Assembly (NCBI GenBank): GCA_002313925.1
Contig: DCAZ01000137.1
Location: forward strand, 1 to 20,007
Reading direction: 5' to 3'
Length of the DNA: 20,007 nt
Source of the DNA: Gemmatimonadales bacterium UBA1120
GTDB lineage: Bacteria > Gemmatimonadota > Gemmatimonadetes > Longimicrobiales > Gaopeijiaceae
How positions within the stretch are numbered: position 1 is the stretch's first letter; each line of letters starts with the position of its first letter. The position numbers were made by a program, and so were the translations under genes. The notes under the pieces were generated by a model. It did not search any database. It saw only the letters and a program-made list of their open reading frames with translations, and had not been told where the DNA came from. This document shows positions 1-6,666 of this stretch, one piece after another.

Positions 1-77
1 CGTGTCTTATTGTGAGCGTGGCTAACATTGTTCCCAGTAGCGGGACCCTTGCCACACACATAGCAAATTCTAGCCAT
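1..77 (-). CDS. rpmB: Large ribosomal subunit protein L28 (bL28), 5' part only, cut by the window edge
   Basis: The first 25 codons of bL28, a small protein of the 50S subunit, run off the left edge. The translation begins MARICYVCGKGPATGNNVSH, the usual L28 N-terminus, with a CxxC pair at residues 5 and 8. Families of this type normally carry a second CxxC further on that completes a zinc site; it would lie outside the window. The ATG at 75-77 is preceded by a TAAGGT-like ribosome binding site. It follows the OB-like membrane protein gene by 47 nt on the same strand, so it may be the last gene of the superoperon or belong to a new unit. Confidence 0.9.
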   Translation of the reverse strand, partial: MARICYVCGKGPATGNNVSHAHNKT

Positions 78-124
78 ATTACCTTAGTTACCGATCTAAT
101 TCTGCGTTAACTGGCACGGACCAC

Positions 125-673
125 CTAATTACCACTGGTATTCCCTACCCCACTCGTTGTATCAGCTACAACGATTTCCGTAGATTCCAAGTAGTGCATC
201 GCAAACTCAGCTGCCAAACGGTCACCATCCCCGATCGCTCCTGTCACTGTCCATGCGTTCAAGGCAGAATCATTTACGGCATGGACGATACCGGTCACAG
301 TCGCCCGCTCACCCATGGTGACGGGCACACCCTCTGCCTTAACCTCTTCAGACATCGAAATGAGGAACGGTTGCCCATTCGGAAGTTCGAGCCAGAAGCC
401 CTGCGTACCAAGCATACTGGCTACGGTTAGCCCTGACACCCGTATCAGCCGCCCCTCAAATGGACCTGCATCAACCTCTAGGTCAGTAGCAGCAACAGTG
501 GTTGCAACTTCCATTTCATCTGCTGTATCACTCTCCTCGACGATGGCGAGCGCCCGCTCTTCAGCGGCCCGGAAGTTGAGGTAGTACATAAATAAACCGA
601 TAACAATGAATGCAACTATCATTAGAAGCATGCCCAGGTCAGCAGCACCCCGTCGGGAAGTGTTGTCAGCCAT
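125..673 (-). CDS. Single-pass membrane protein with OB-like C-terminal domain, function unknown
   Basis: A 182-residue protein I cannot name. Residues about 13-33 form one strong hydrophobic helix after a short polar N-terminus with two arginines, so the body probably lies outside the cytoplasm. Residues 35-68 are an acidic linker. Residues about 72-146 look like a small beta-barrel: EGRLIRVSGLTV, then FWLELPNG, then GERATVTGIVHAVND, a pattern resembling OB-fold domains. I chose the ATG at 673 because AGGA lies 8 nt upstream and the hydrophobic helix follows directly; an in-frame ATG at 706 has a weaker site, and the ORF can be read back to 763 inside rplQ. It sits 49 nt after rplQ and before rpmB. 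The OB assignment is inference. Confidence 0.75.
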   Translation of the reverse strand: MADNTSRRGAADLGMLLMIVAFIVIGLFMYYLNFRAAEERALAIVEESDTADEMEVATTVAATDLEVDAGPFEGRLIRVSGLTVASMLGTQGFWLELPNGQPFLISMSEEVKAEGVPVTMGERATVTGIVHAVNDSALNAWTVTGAIGDGDRLAAEFAMHYLESTEIVVADTTSGVGNTSGN

Positions 674-722
674 ATCCGTCGTCCTGTACGGTTGAGGTGT
701 CCCCATTATTTCATGAGCCAAA

Positions 723-1076
723 CTAATTAACCAATTCGATGAGCGATATCTCAGCTGCATCACCTTTACGGTTACCCAGTTTTAGAATTCGGGTATAACC
801 GCCCGGGCGCTCAGCGTATCGGGGAGAGATTTCATCGAACAATTTCCCTAAAACCTCTCGATCTTGGATCTTCCGAGCTACTAAACGCCTCGCGTGCAAA
901 TCACCTCGACGGGCGAGAGTAATTAGGCGCTCAGCATAAGGTCTTAGCTCCTTAGCCTTAGCAGTGGTTGTCTCGATACGCTCATGGCGAAAGAGCGAAG
1001 TCGCCAAGTTCCGCAACATCGCTCGTCGGTGACTCGCTGTTCGCTGGAGCTTTCGTCCCTTTTTCCTGTGTCGCAT
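723..1076 (-). CDS. rplQ: Large ribosomal subunit protein L17 (bL17)
   Basis: bL17 (117 aa) of the 50S subunit. The family N-terminus MRHRKKGRKLQRTASHRRAM is clear, followed by the conserved segments LRNLATSLFRHERIETTTAK and, near the C-terminus, RPGGYTRILKLGNRKGD. Length is close to the usual 115-130 residues. It starts 2 nt after the rpoA stop, the classical alpha-operon order, so translation is probably coupled to rpoA. No terminator-like hairpin with a U tract follows it; the next gene begins 49 nt downstream. Confidence 0.97.
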   Translation of the reverse strand: MRHRKKGRKLQRTASHRRAMLRNLATSLFRHERIETTTAKAKELRPYAERLITLARRGDLHARRLVARKIQDREVLGKLFDEISPRYAERPGGYTRILKLGNRKGDAAEISLIELVN

Positions 1077-1078
1077 AA

Positions 1079-2128
1079 CTAACCGTTCTCAGTTCCTGCG
1101 GTCTCACCCTCCGCATCCAAGAAAAAGAGGCGGCCGTCTTCCCCTTGTTCAAGCTTCATACCGAATCCCAGCTCCCTCTCTTCCAAGAAGTTTGAGATCT
1201 CTTTGAGAGATTTTTTGCCAAAATTCTCAATTTGCAGCATATCATCTTCTGATGACTGCACTAGATCCGCCAATGTAAGGATATTCTCCTTATGCAAAGA
1301 ATTACGAGAACGTACAGACAGTTCAGCAAGTTCTTCGATCAAACTCTCAAGTAGAGCCTGCTGATCCTCTGAAACCGCAACCGATCCCGGAGGAGTAACT
1401 TCAGGAATTCCACCTTCGCTGAAATAAAGCATGTACTCTAGGTGTTTCCTGACAAGTTCAGCCGCATAAGCAACTGCGCTTGACGGATCTAACGAGCCAT
1501 CGGTCTCTATGTTCAGTGTGAGTCGATCAAAATCTGTTCGTTGGCCAACCCTTGTTTCCTCCACGGAGAAGTTGGCCCTCCTCACGGGATTATAGATCGA
1601 ATCGATACGGACGAGATCCACCGGGGATTCTCGCGGAATAGGGTGTTGATTCGCAAGCACAAAACCACGGCCTTTATTGATGTAAAGCTGGACGTGGAGC
1701 GTGCGGTCTTCCTGAAGAGTGAAAAGATGATGGCCTGGATCCATAACAGTGGCTCCAGGGGTTGGCTGAATATCTCCCGCAGTCACAATACCAGCCTTGT
1801 CGACTTGTATCTGTAGAACTGCTTCATCCACATCATCATCCAAGGTCACGATCAGTGACTTCAGGTTCTGGATTACCTGGTGGACATCCTCTATCACACC
1901 ACTAATCGTTTGATGTTCATGAAGAACTCCGTCGATACGAAAACCCCATACTGCCGCCCCTCTCAGCGAAGATAGCAGTACACGGCGCACTGAATTGCCC
2001 AGGGTATGTCCAAAGCCCCGCTCAAGCGGCTCGACCATGAATTGAGCCGAACGGCCAGCATCCTCAACATCCTCGATTTGCTCAATACGCTCAGGGAGTA
2101 CCAAGCCAGTGAGATCTAGGTCCACCAT
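1079..2128 (-). CDS. rpoA: DNA-directed RNA polymerase alpha subunit
   Basis: Alpha subunit (349 aa), the dimer scaffold for RNA polymerase assembly and a contact point for promoter UP elements and activators. The N-terminal dimerisation domain carries RGFGHTLGNSVRRVLLSS at about residues 37-54. After a linker, the C-terminal domain has ELSVRSRN (269-276), whose R273 and N276 correspond to the DNA-contacting R265 and N268 of E. coli, and the helix-hairpin NFGKKSL near 302-308. AGGAGG lies only 2 nt before the ATG at 2128; the next codon, GTG at 2125, has better spacing (5 nt) and may be the true start. Lies 50 nt after rpsD and 2 nt before rplQ. Confidence 0.98.
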   Translation of the reverse strand: MVDLDLTGLVLPERIEQIEDVEDAGRSAQFMVEPLERGFGHTLGNSVRRVLLSSLRGAAVWGFRIDGVLHEHQTISGVIEDVHQVIQNLKSLIVTLDDDVDEAVLQIQVDKAGIVTAGDIQPTPGATVMDPGHHLFTLQEDRTLHVQLYINKGRGFVLANQHPIPRESPVDLVRIDSIYNPVRRANFSVEETRVGQRTDFDRLTLNIETDGSLDPSSAVAYAAELVRKHLEYMLYFSEGGIPEVTPPGSVAVSEDQQALLESLIEELAELSVRSRNSLHKENILTLADLVQSSEDDMLQIENFGKKSLKEISNFLEERELGFGMKLEQGEDGRLFFLDAEGETAGTENG

Positions 2129-2178
2129 ATCCTCCTAAACAGCCTTACTTGAGTCGGAATTAATGATCCGACGTAGGA

Positions 2179-2814
2179 TTACTTCGAATAGAGCTCTACA
2201 ATTAATTGCTCTTGGGCCGCGAGCGGAATGTCACCACGTGTCGGTTGTCGGATCATCCGCCCTACCCGCGCCTTCTCATCCAGAGCAAGCCACTCGAGAA
2301 GCGTGGGTCGCGTTCTTGCCTCGAGACTTGCCTGGATTGGTAAAATTTCTTTGGACTTAGGCTTGATTGCTATCTCGTCACCAGCTGATACCCGGAAACT
2401 CGGAATATCAACAAGCCGCCCATTAACCTCCACGTGACGATGGCGAATTAGCTGGCGTGCCTGGCTCCTGCTCGTAGCAAAACCCATACGGAATACGACA
2501 TTGTCTAATCTTGTTTCCAGCGCAATGATCAGGTTGTCCCCTGTAATACCTGAGATATTAGCAGCACGTTCAAAAAGATTTCGAAATTGCTTCTCATGCA
2601 GTCCATATATCCGTTTGACTTTTTGTTTTTCTCGCAGCTGAACGGCGTAGTCCGACTGCTTGCGTCGCCTTGCGTGCGCAGGTCCGTGCTGGCCTGGGGG
2701 ATACTGTCGACGCTCGACTGGGCATTTCTCAGTGTAGCACTTCTGGCCCTTAAGAAAGAGCTTCTGACCCTCTCGGCGGCAAAGCCTACAAACTGGTCCG
2801 GTATAACGAGACAT
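2179..2814 (-). CDS. rpsD: Small ribosomal subunit protein S4 (uS4), zinc-binding type
   Basis: uS4 (211 aa), a primary 16S rRNA binder that nucleates 30S assembly; in E. coli it also represses the alpha operon. Cys9, Cys12, Cys26 and Cys31 form the zinc site of the C+ variant. The S4 RNA-binding domain is visible in the middle (RLDNVVFRMGFATSRSQARQ, then HRHVEVNGR). The reading frame stays open to 2991 inside rpsK, but the family start MSRYTGPVCRLC and a GGAGG 11 nt upstream place the start at 2814. The gap after rpsK is 16 nt. Confidence 0.97.
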   Translation of the reverse strand: MSRYTGPVCRLCRREGQKLFLKGQKCYTEKCPVERRQYPPGQHGPAHARRRKQSDYAVQLREKQKVKRIYGLHEKQFRNLFERAANISGITGDNLIIALETRLDNVVFRMGFATSRSQARQLIRHRHVEVNGRLVDIPSFRVSAGDEIAIKPKSKEILPIQASLEARTRPTLLEWLALDEKARVGRMIRQPTRGDIPLAAQEQLIVELYSK

Positions 2815-2830
2815 ATCGTCGCTGGCCTCC

Positions 2831-3220
2831 CTAGACTCGACGCTTCTTTGGAGGCCGACACCCGTTATGGGGCAACGGCGTAACGTCCTCGATTGATTTG
2901 ATCTGTAGACCTGCAGCAGCGAGCGCCTGAATCGCGGATTCGCGCCCCGACCCAGGTCCCTGCACACGGACATCCAAGCGTTTGACACCAAGTCCTAACG
3001 CCTCTCGTCCAACCTTCTCAGCGGCAATGGTTGCCGCGAACGGGGTCGACTTCTTTGATCCCTTGAAACCGGCAGTACCAGCACTGGCCCAAACCACCGC
3101 ATTGCCTGCGTTATCTGTGATAGTAATGATCGTATTGTTGAAGGTCGCCTTTATATGAGCGATGCCTTCAGCCTCAACAACTTTCTTACTGCGTTTTGGT
3201 TGGTTTTTTGGCTTTGCCAA
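2831..3220 (-). CDS. rpsK: Small ribosomal subunit protein S11 (uS11), TTG start
   Basis: uS11 (129 aa), part of the 30S platform near the E site. The family core is clear: GIAHIKATFNNTIITITD, then WASAGTAGFKGSKKSTPFAA, and the basic C-terminal tail HNGCRPPKKRRV. The start codon is TTG at 3218-3220: the frame has a TAG five codons upstream and no ATG or GTG between, and the translation from TTG gives the expected MAKPKNQPKRSKK. GGAAAGAAG upstream can serve as ribosome binding site. Unusually for the operon it is separated from rpsM by 105 nt containing a palindrome. The TTG start may lower its translation (inference). Confidence 0.96.
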   Translation of the reverse strand: MAKPKNQPKRSKKVVEAEGIAHIKATFNNTIITITDNAGNAVVWASAGTAGFKGSKKSTPFAATIAAEKVGREALGLGVKRLDVRVQGPGSGRESAIQALAAAGLQIKSIEDVTPLPHNGCRPPKKRRV

Positions 3221-3325
3221 TTTCTTCTTTCCACGCTATGGATGCGGCAAAACGGGGTTGCTGTCTCCGTTGGGACCACATCAAGTGATACGCATGCACT
3301 GCATGCGTCGAATGAGTAAAGCTAT
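3221..3325 (-). promoter_or_regulatory. rpsM-rpsK intercistronic gap with palindrome; possible leader element
   Basis: This 105-nt gap is long for the block. On the transcribed strand it first holds a perfect 8-bp stem with a 3-nt loop (3290-3308) and then a weaker 5-bp stem, AACGG with CCGTT, before the rpsK ribosome binding site. There is no U tract, so it is not a simple terminator, and no convincing promoter. S4 controls the alpha operon in E. coli and its own mRNA in Bacillus, so an RNA element ahead of rpsK-rpsD is plausible but unproven. Confidence 0.35.
3290..3308. repeat. Perfect 19-nt palindrome
   Basis: The bases ACGCATGCACTGCATGCGT read the same on both strands apart from the central base: two 9-nt arms around one C. 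As RNA it can form an 8-bp stem with a 3-nt loop; as DNA it could bind a dimeric protein. It lies between rpsM and rpsK, outside any gene. Confidence 0.85.
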
Positions 3326-3706
3326 CTATTTCCTGGGTGCTTTCTTCTTTCCGGTGATCGCCCTCCGAGAGCCTTTGTGAGTGCGAGCATTAGTCTTTGT
3401 TCTTTGGCCACGAACCGGAAGTCCACGCCGGTGACGTAGTCCCCGATAGCACCCAATATCCATCAGGCGCTTGATGTTCATAGACGTCTCGGTACGGAGC
3501 GCACCTTCCACCTTATAGTTGCCCTCAATCTGACGCCGAAGAAGGTTCACATCGTCATCCGACAGATCTTGCGTCCGGCGATCAGCGTCAATATCACACT
3601 CGGTAATAATCTGCTTGGCCCGAGTATCACCTATCCCATATATATACGTAAGCGCAACCTCAATCCTCTTTCCACGAGGGAGATCCACTCCAGCAATACG
3701 AGCCAT
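3326..3706 (-). CDS. rpsM: Small ribosomal subunit protein S13 (uS13)
   Basis: uS13 (126 aa), in the 30S head, where it contacts 50S proteins (bridge B1) and tRNA. The N-terminus MARIAGVDLPRGKRIEVALT and the helix-two-turn-helix YIYGIGDTRAKQI are diagnostic. The later GCYRGLRHRRGLPVRGQRTK and the lysine-rich tail KGSRRAITGKKKAPRK complete the family pattern. It starts 6 nt after the rpmJ stop with AAGG as the ribosome binding site, the usual rpmJ-rpsM order. Confidence 0.97.
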   Translation of the reverse strand: MARIAGVDLPRGKRIEVALTYIYGIGDTRAKQIITECDIDADRRTQDLSDDDVNLLRRQIEGNYKVEGALRTETSMNIKRLMDIGCYRGLRHRRGLPVRGQRTKTNARTHKGSRRAITGKKKAPRK

Positions 3707-3712
3707 TAATCG

Positions 3713-3829
3713 CTAACCTTGACGCTGTTTATGCTTAGGATTCCTAGAGCAGATAATTCGCACCACACCCTTTCGCCGAACCACCTTGCAATGTTCACAG
3801 ATAGGCTTAACGCTGCTTCGTACCTTCAA
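3713..3829 (-). CDS. rpmJ: Large ribosomal subunit protein L36 (bL36), zinc type, TTG start
   Basis: A 38-residue bL36, the smallest 50S protein, reading MKVRSSVKPICEHCKVVRRK and ending NPKHKQRQG. Cys11, Cys14, Cys27 and His33 match the CxxC...C...H zinc ribbon of the C+ form. The start is TTG at 3827-3829: a TAA stop lies immediately upstream in the same frame, so no earlier start is possible. AGGAG lies about 9 nt upstream, inside a six-codon ORF (MIQEMS) whose stop abuts the TTG, so re-initiation is conceivable. It keeps the rpmJ-rpsM order, but the usual upstream partner infA is absent. Confidence 0.95.
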   Translation of the reverse strand: MKVRSSVKPICEHCKVVRRKGVVRIICSRNPKHKQRQG

Positions 3830-3892
3830 TTATGACATCTCCTGAATCATTTCTAGCAGAGCTATAAAATGTAATAAGGCTTTTGTAGAGCT
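3830..3892 (-). other. Short map-rpmJ gap at the usual infA position
   Basis: In many bacteria infA (about 72 codons) lies between map and rpmJ. Here only 63 nt separate them. They include an AT-rich stretch and the rpmJ ribosome binding site. No S1-like OB domain can be read in any frame, so infA is neither present nor visibly degraded here. The AT-rich part might hold a weak promoter, but I see no good -35/-10 pair. Confidence 0.6.
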
Positions 3893-4687
3893 TCAAGCGG
3901 TAGCAGTAGTAGTAGAAACTGCATGAAATGAGGACTCCAGAGTGGTGAGGACCTTTGGTCCCTGCGCTGTTACCGCCACCGTGTGCTCGAAGTGTGCTGA
4001 GAGGGCCTTGTCTGCGGTTATTACCGTCCAGCCATCGTCCAGCGTGCGGATTTCTGGAGAACCCGCAGAAAGCATAGGCTCTATAGCGAGTACCATCCCT
4101 TCCCGGAGCAACGGGCCATGTCCTGGATGACCAATATTCGGAATTTGTGGTTCCTCATGCACTTCCCGACCCACTCCGTGACCAACCAGATCACGGACAA
4201 TCTTGCAATCCTCACCCTCCACAGCAGCGATCACCGCCGTACCGATATCCCCCACATGGTTTCCCGGCCTCGCAGCATTGATCGCAAACCCGAGAGCCTT
4301 CTCAGTGGTCTTGAGCAAACTGTGTGCTTTATTACCCACTTCACCGACTACAAATGTCCAAGCAGAATCAGAGCACCATCCGGCAAGACGTACTCCAACA
4401 TCTATCGACACAATGTCTCCTGAAACCAGTATCCGGCTCGCACTAGGGATCCCATGCACTACCTCCTCATTCACAGAGGTACAGACACTCCCCGGGAAGC
4501 CGTAGAGACCCTTAAAAGCCGGAACGGCACCATCATGTGATACGATGTATTCATCGCAGAACAGGTCTAAATCAGCTGTTGATACCCCTGGAATCACAAG
4601 AGAAGCTACCTCGTGAAAAAGGCTGGCAATGATCTTGCCCCCACGCGCGATCATTTCAACCTCTTCTGGCGTTCGTAAGTGGATCAC
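3893..4687 (-). CDS. map: Methionine aminopeptidase, type I
   Basis: Removes the initiator methionine from nascent proteins (264 aa). All five metal ligands of the pita-bread fold are present: D96 (SIDVG), D107 (CSDSAWTF), H170 (GHGVG), E203 (AIEPM) and E234 (FEHTV). His79 and His177, the usual substrate-side histidines, are also present. There is no N-terminal zinc-finger extension, so it is the short bacterial form. It starts at GTG, overlapping the adk stop by 4 nt (GTGA), which implies translational coupling. Adk, Map and SecY commonly share this operon. Confidence 0.97.
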   Translation of the reverse strand: MIHLRTPEEVEMIARGGKIIASLFHEVASLVIPGVSTADLDLFCDEYIVSHDGAVPAFKGLYGFPGSVCTSVNEEVVHGIPSASRILVSGDIVSIDVGVRLAGWCSDSAWTFVVGEVGNKAHSLLKTTEKALGFAINAARPGNHVGDIGTAVIAAVEGEDCKIVRDLVGHGVGREVHEEPQIPNIGHPGHGPLLREGMVLAIEPMLSAGSPEIRTLDDGWTVITADKALSAHFEHTVAVTAQGPKVLTTLESSFHAVSTTTATA

Positions 4688-5343
4688 ACGGTTAACCCGA
4701 TTCCAAGTGCAGCGCGGAATGCCAGCTGAACGTCATTTACGGGTTGCACGGCTGACACACGTTTCAATAACGCCGGGTGTGAACTGTAGTGCTCTATCAA
4801 TGGAGCTGTCTGGCTCTCGTATACTCTCAGACGGTTTTTGACTGTGTCCGGTTGATCGTCCGAACGCTGAACCAGCGGCCCACCACAACGTCCACACTCA
4901 CCCTCACTCGTTGGAGGGTCGAAGTGCAGGTTAAAGACCGCCCCGCAATCGGTGCAGCTACGTCGACCACTCAGACGTTTGATGAGTTCATCCTCCGGTG
5001 CCTCGAAGACGACTACTTCACTTACTCCACGCGCGACGTCCAAAAGGACACCGTCCAGACCCTCAGCTTGAGCAATCGTCCGAGGAAATCCATCGAACAC
5101 TATACTCGTTTCAGAATCCATGGTGCTTAGATGATCTCGGATTAAATCCAAGATCAATAAGTCGGGCACTAGTTCGCCCTTATCCATGAACCCTTGAGCC
5201 TCTAGGCCCAAATCAGTGCCATCCCGGCAAGCTTCACGCAAAAGATCACCCGTCGATATGTGCTCGCCCCCAACAGAATCGATGAGTCGTACGGCCTGAG
5301 TGCCCTTCCCTACGCCCGGTGGGCCCAGGAGGATAACGACCAT
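4684..5343 (-). CDS. adk: Adenylate kinase with zinc-type LID
   Basis: Interconverts ATP + AMP and 2 ADP in the cytoplasm (219 aa). The P-loop GPPGVGKGT spans residues 7-15, and DGFPRT at 84-89 is the AMP-site motif. The LID domain (about 126-163) carries Cys130, Cys133, Cys150 and Cys153, the four-cysteine zinc site seen in many Gram-positive and other bacterial enzymes and absent from E. coli. I chose the ATG at 5343, which overlaps the secY stop by one nucleotide (TGATG) and puts the P-loop at the usual distance. A GTG one codon upstream is possible. Confidence 0.97.
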   Translation of the reverse strand: MVVILLGPPGVGKGTQAVRLIDSVGGEHISTGDLLREACRDGTDLGLEAQGFMDKGELVPDLLILDLIRDHLSTMDSETSIVFDGFPRTIAQAEGLDGVLLDVARGVSEVVVFEAPEDELIKRLSGRRSCTDCGAVFNLHFDPPTSEGECGRCGGPLVQRSDDQPDTVKNRLRVYESQTAPLIEHYSSHPALLKRVSAVQPVNDVQLAFRAALGIGLTV

Positions 5344-6665
5344 CACATATACCGTTGGCGGCCACGCATCTTCACCCGACCCTTCTTCATAAAACCATCA
5401 TAGTGGCGAAGCATCAGATGCTGCTGGGCTTGCTGAACTGTGTCGAGCCCAACTCCTACGACAATCAGGAGGCTCGTCCCACCGAAGAAAAAGGTCGTGA
5501 TATTGAAAATATCAAAAATCCAAAAGGGCACGAGCGCTATACCTGCAAGGAAGAAAGAACCGGGTAGTGTCACACGAGTAAGCACTCGATCAATGTACTC
5601 TGCGGTGCGAGCGCCCGGCTTCACACCTGGAATAAATCCACCTTGCTTCTTTAGGTTCTCAGCTAGGTCAATTGGGTTGAATATGATTGCCGTATAAAAG
5701 TACGTGAAGAAGACAATCAGGACCCCGTAGGTGATATAGTACCCCCAGGTTTGGGGGGCGAAAATTTCATTGATGACAGTGAGCGGTTCCCAATCCACAA
5801 ATGCTGCTGCCGTTCCTGGAACCACGATGAAGGACTGAGCAAAAATGATCGGCATCACACCTGCAGAGTTTACACGCAGTGGGATAAAGCTCTTTTGACC
5901 TTCTCGGATACGCCCACGTCCAACAACTTTCCGCGGGATCTGTATCGGGATCTTTCGGGCGGCCAGGGTCATAGCCACCACCCCTGCTGTTATAACTACG
6001 ATTACTGCCACGAGAGCGGCAAGTGAAAAAGCACCGATCTCTCCGAGCCGGAACGATTCCCAAGTACGCACAATAGCTGCAGGGAAAGTCTGGATGATCG
6101 AGAAAAAGATCATCAGAGACATGCCATTACCAATCCCATGCTCGGTGATTTGCTCTCCGAGCCACATCACGAAAATTGCGCCGACCGTAAGCGTCGTAAC
6201 CGTCGTGAATGTGAATAAGGAGCCTGGGTTAGTAACCGCGCCCGGAATCGCTTGGAGAAAGGCCGAATAACCGTAAGCCTGAGCAGCAGACAGGACGACT
6301 GTGGTATATCGGGTCCACTGGGTCAGTTTCTTACGGCCTTCTTCACCCTCTTTTTGGAGCTTCTCAATCGTTGGGAAAACCGCTGCGAGCAATTGAAACA
6401 TGATACTCGCCGAGATGTAGGGCATAATCCCGAGTGCCAAGATTGTAGCACGGGACAACCCTCCCCCGACAAACATGTCGTAGATGCCAAAAAACGTGTC
6501 CTGGAGTTGACCGAACTGCTGGCGTAGAGCACCGACATCCAAACTAGGAACCGTAATGTGGGATCCGAGCCGATAGATGAGGAGGATAAACAAGGTGAAG
6601 AGGACCTTTTCCTTGAGCTCTGGAGCACGGAAGAGGCCGGCTACGTTCTTCGCAGGAGTCGACAC
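5343..6665 (-). CDS. secY: Protein translocase subunit SecY
   Basis: Channel-forming subunit of the SecYEG translocon in the inner membrane (440 aa). The hydrophobic pattern fits ten transmembrane helices. The two family signatures are visible: ALGIMPYISASIMFQLL at about 77-93 and WLGEQITEHGIGNGMSL at about 168-184. The cytoplasmic loop RKVVGRGR and the C-terminal basic tail KKGRVKMRGRQRYM follow the usual pattern. The start is GTG, one nucleotide after the rplO stop, so it is probably coupled to rplO translation, and its stop overlaps adk. Position after rplO is the standard spc-operon location. Confidence 0.98.
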   Translation of the reverse strand: MSTPAKNVAGLFRAPELKEKVLFTLFILLIYRLGSHITVPSLDVGALRQQFGQLQDTFFGIYDMFVGGGLSRATILALGIMPYISASIMFQLLAAVFPTIEKLQKEGEEGRKKLTQWTRYTTVVLSAAQAYGYSAFLQAIPGAVTNPGSLFTFTTVTTLTVGAIFVMWLGEQITEHGIGNGMSLMIFFSIIQTFPAAIVRTWESFRLGEIGAFSLAALVAVIVVITAGVVAMTLAARKIPIQIPRKVVGRGRIREGQKSFIPLRVNSAGVMPIIFAQSFIVVPGTAAAFVDWEPLTVINEIFAPQTWGYYITYGVLIVFFTYFYTAIIFNPIDLAENLKKQGGFIPGVKPGARTAEYIDRVLTRVTLPGSFFLAGIALVPFWIFDIFNITTFFFGGTSLLIVVGVGLDTVQQAQQHLMLRHYDGFMKKGRVKMRGRQRYM

Positions 6666-6666
6666 G

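Noticed and set aside
674..722. Promoter-like TTGGTT-N18-AATAAT after rplQ
   Set aside because: The -35 box matches at only about three of six positions and overlaps the rplQ end; read-through from the operon is the simpler source of transcripts.
2815..2991. N-terminal extension of S4 reaching into rpsK
   Set aside because: The extra residues are rpsK read in another frame; family start MSRYTGPVC at 2814 has its own GGAGG.
3186..3281. 31-codon minus-strand ORF overlapping the rpsK start
   Set aside because: It overlaps rpsK by 35 nt in another frame, lacks a ribosome binding site and gives a low-complexity basic product; likely chance.
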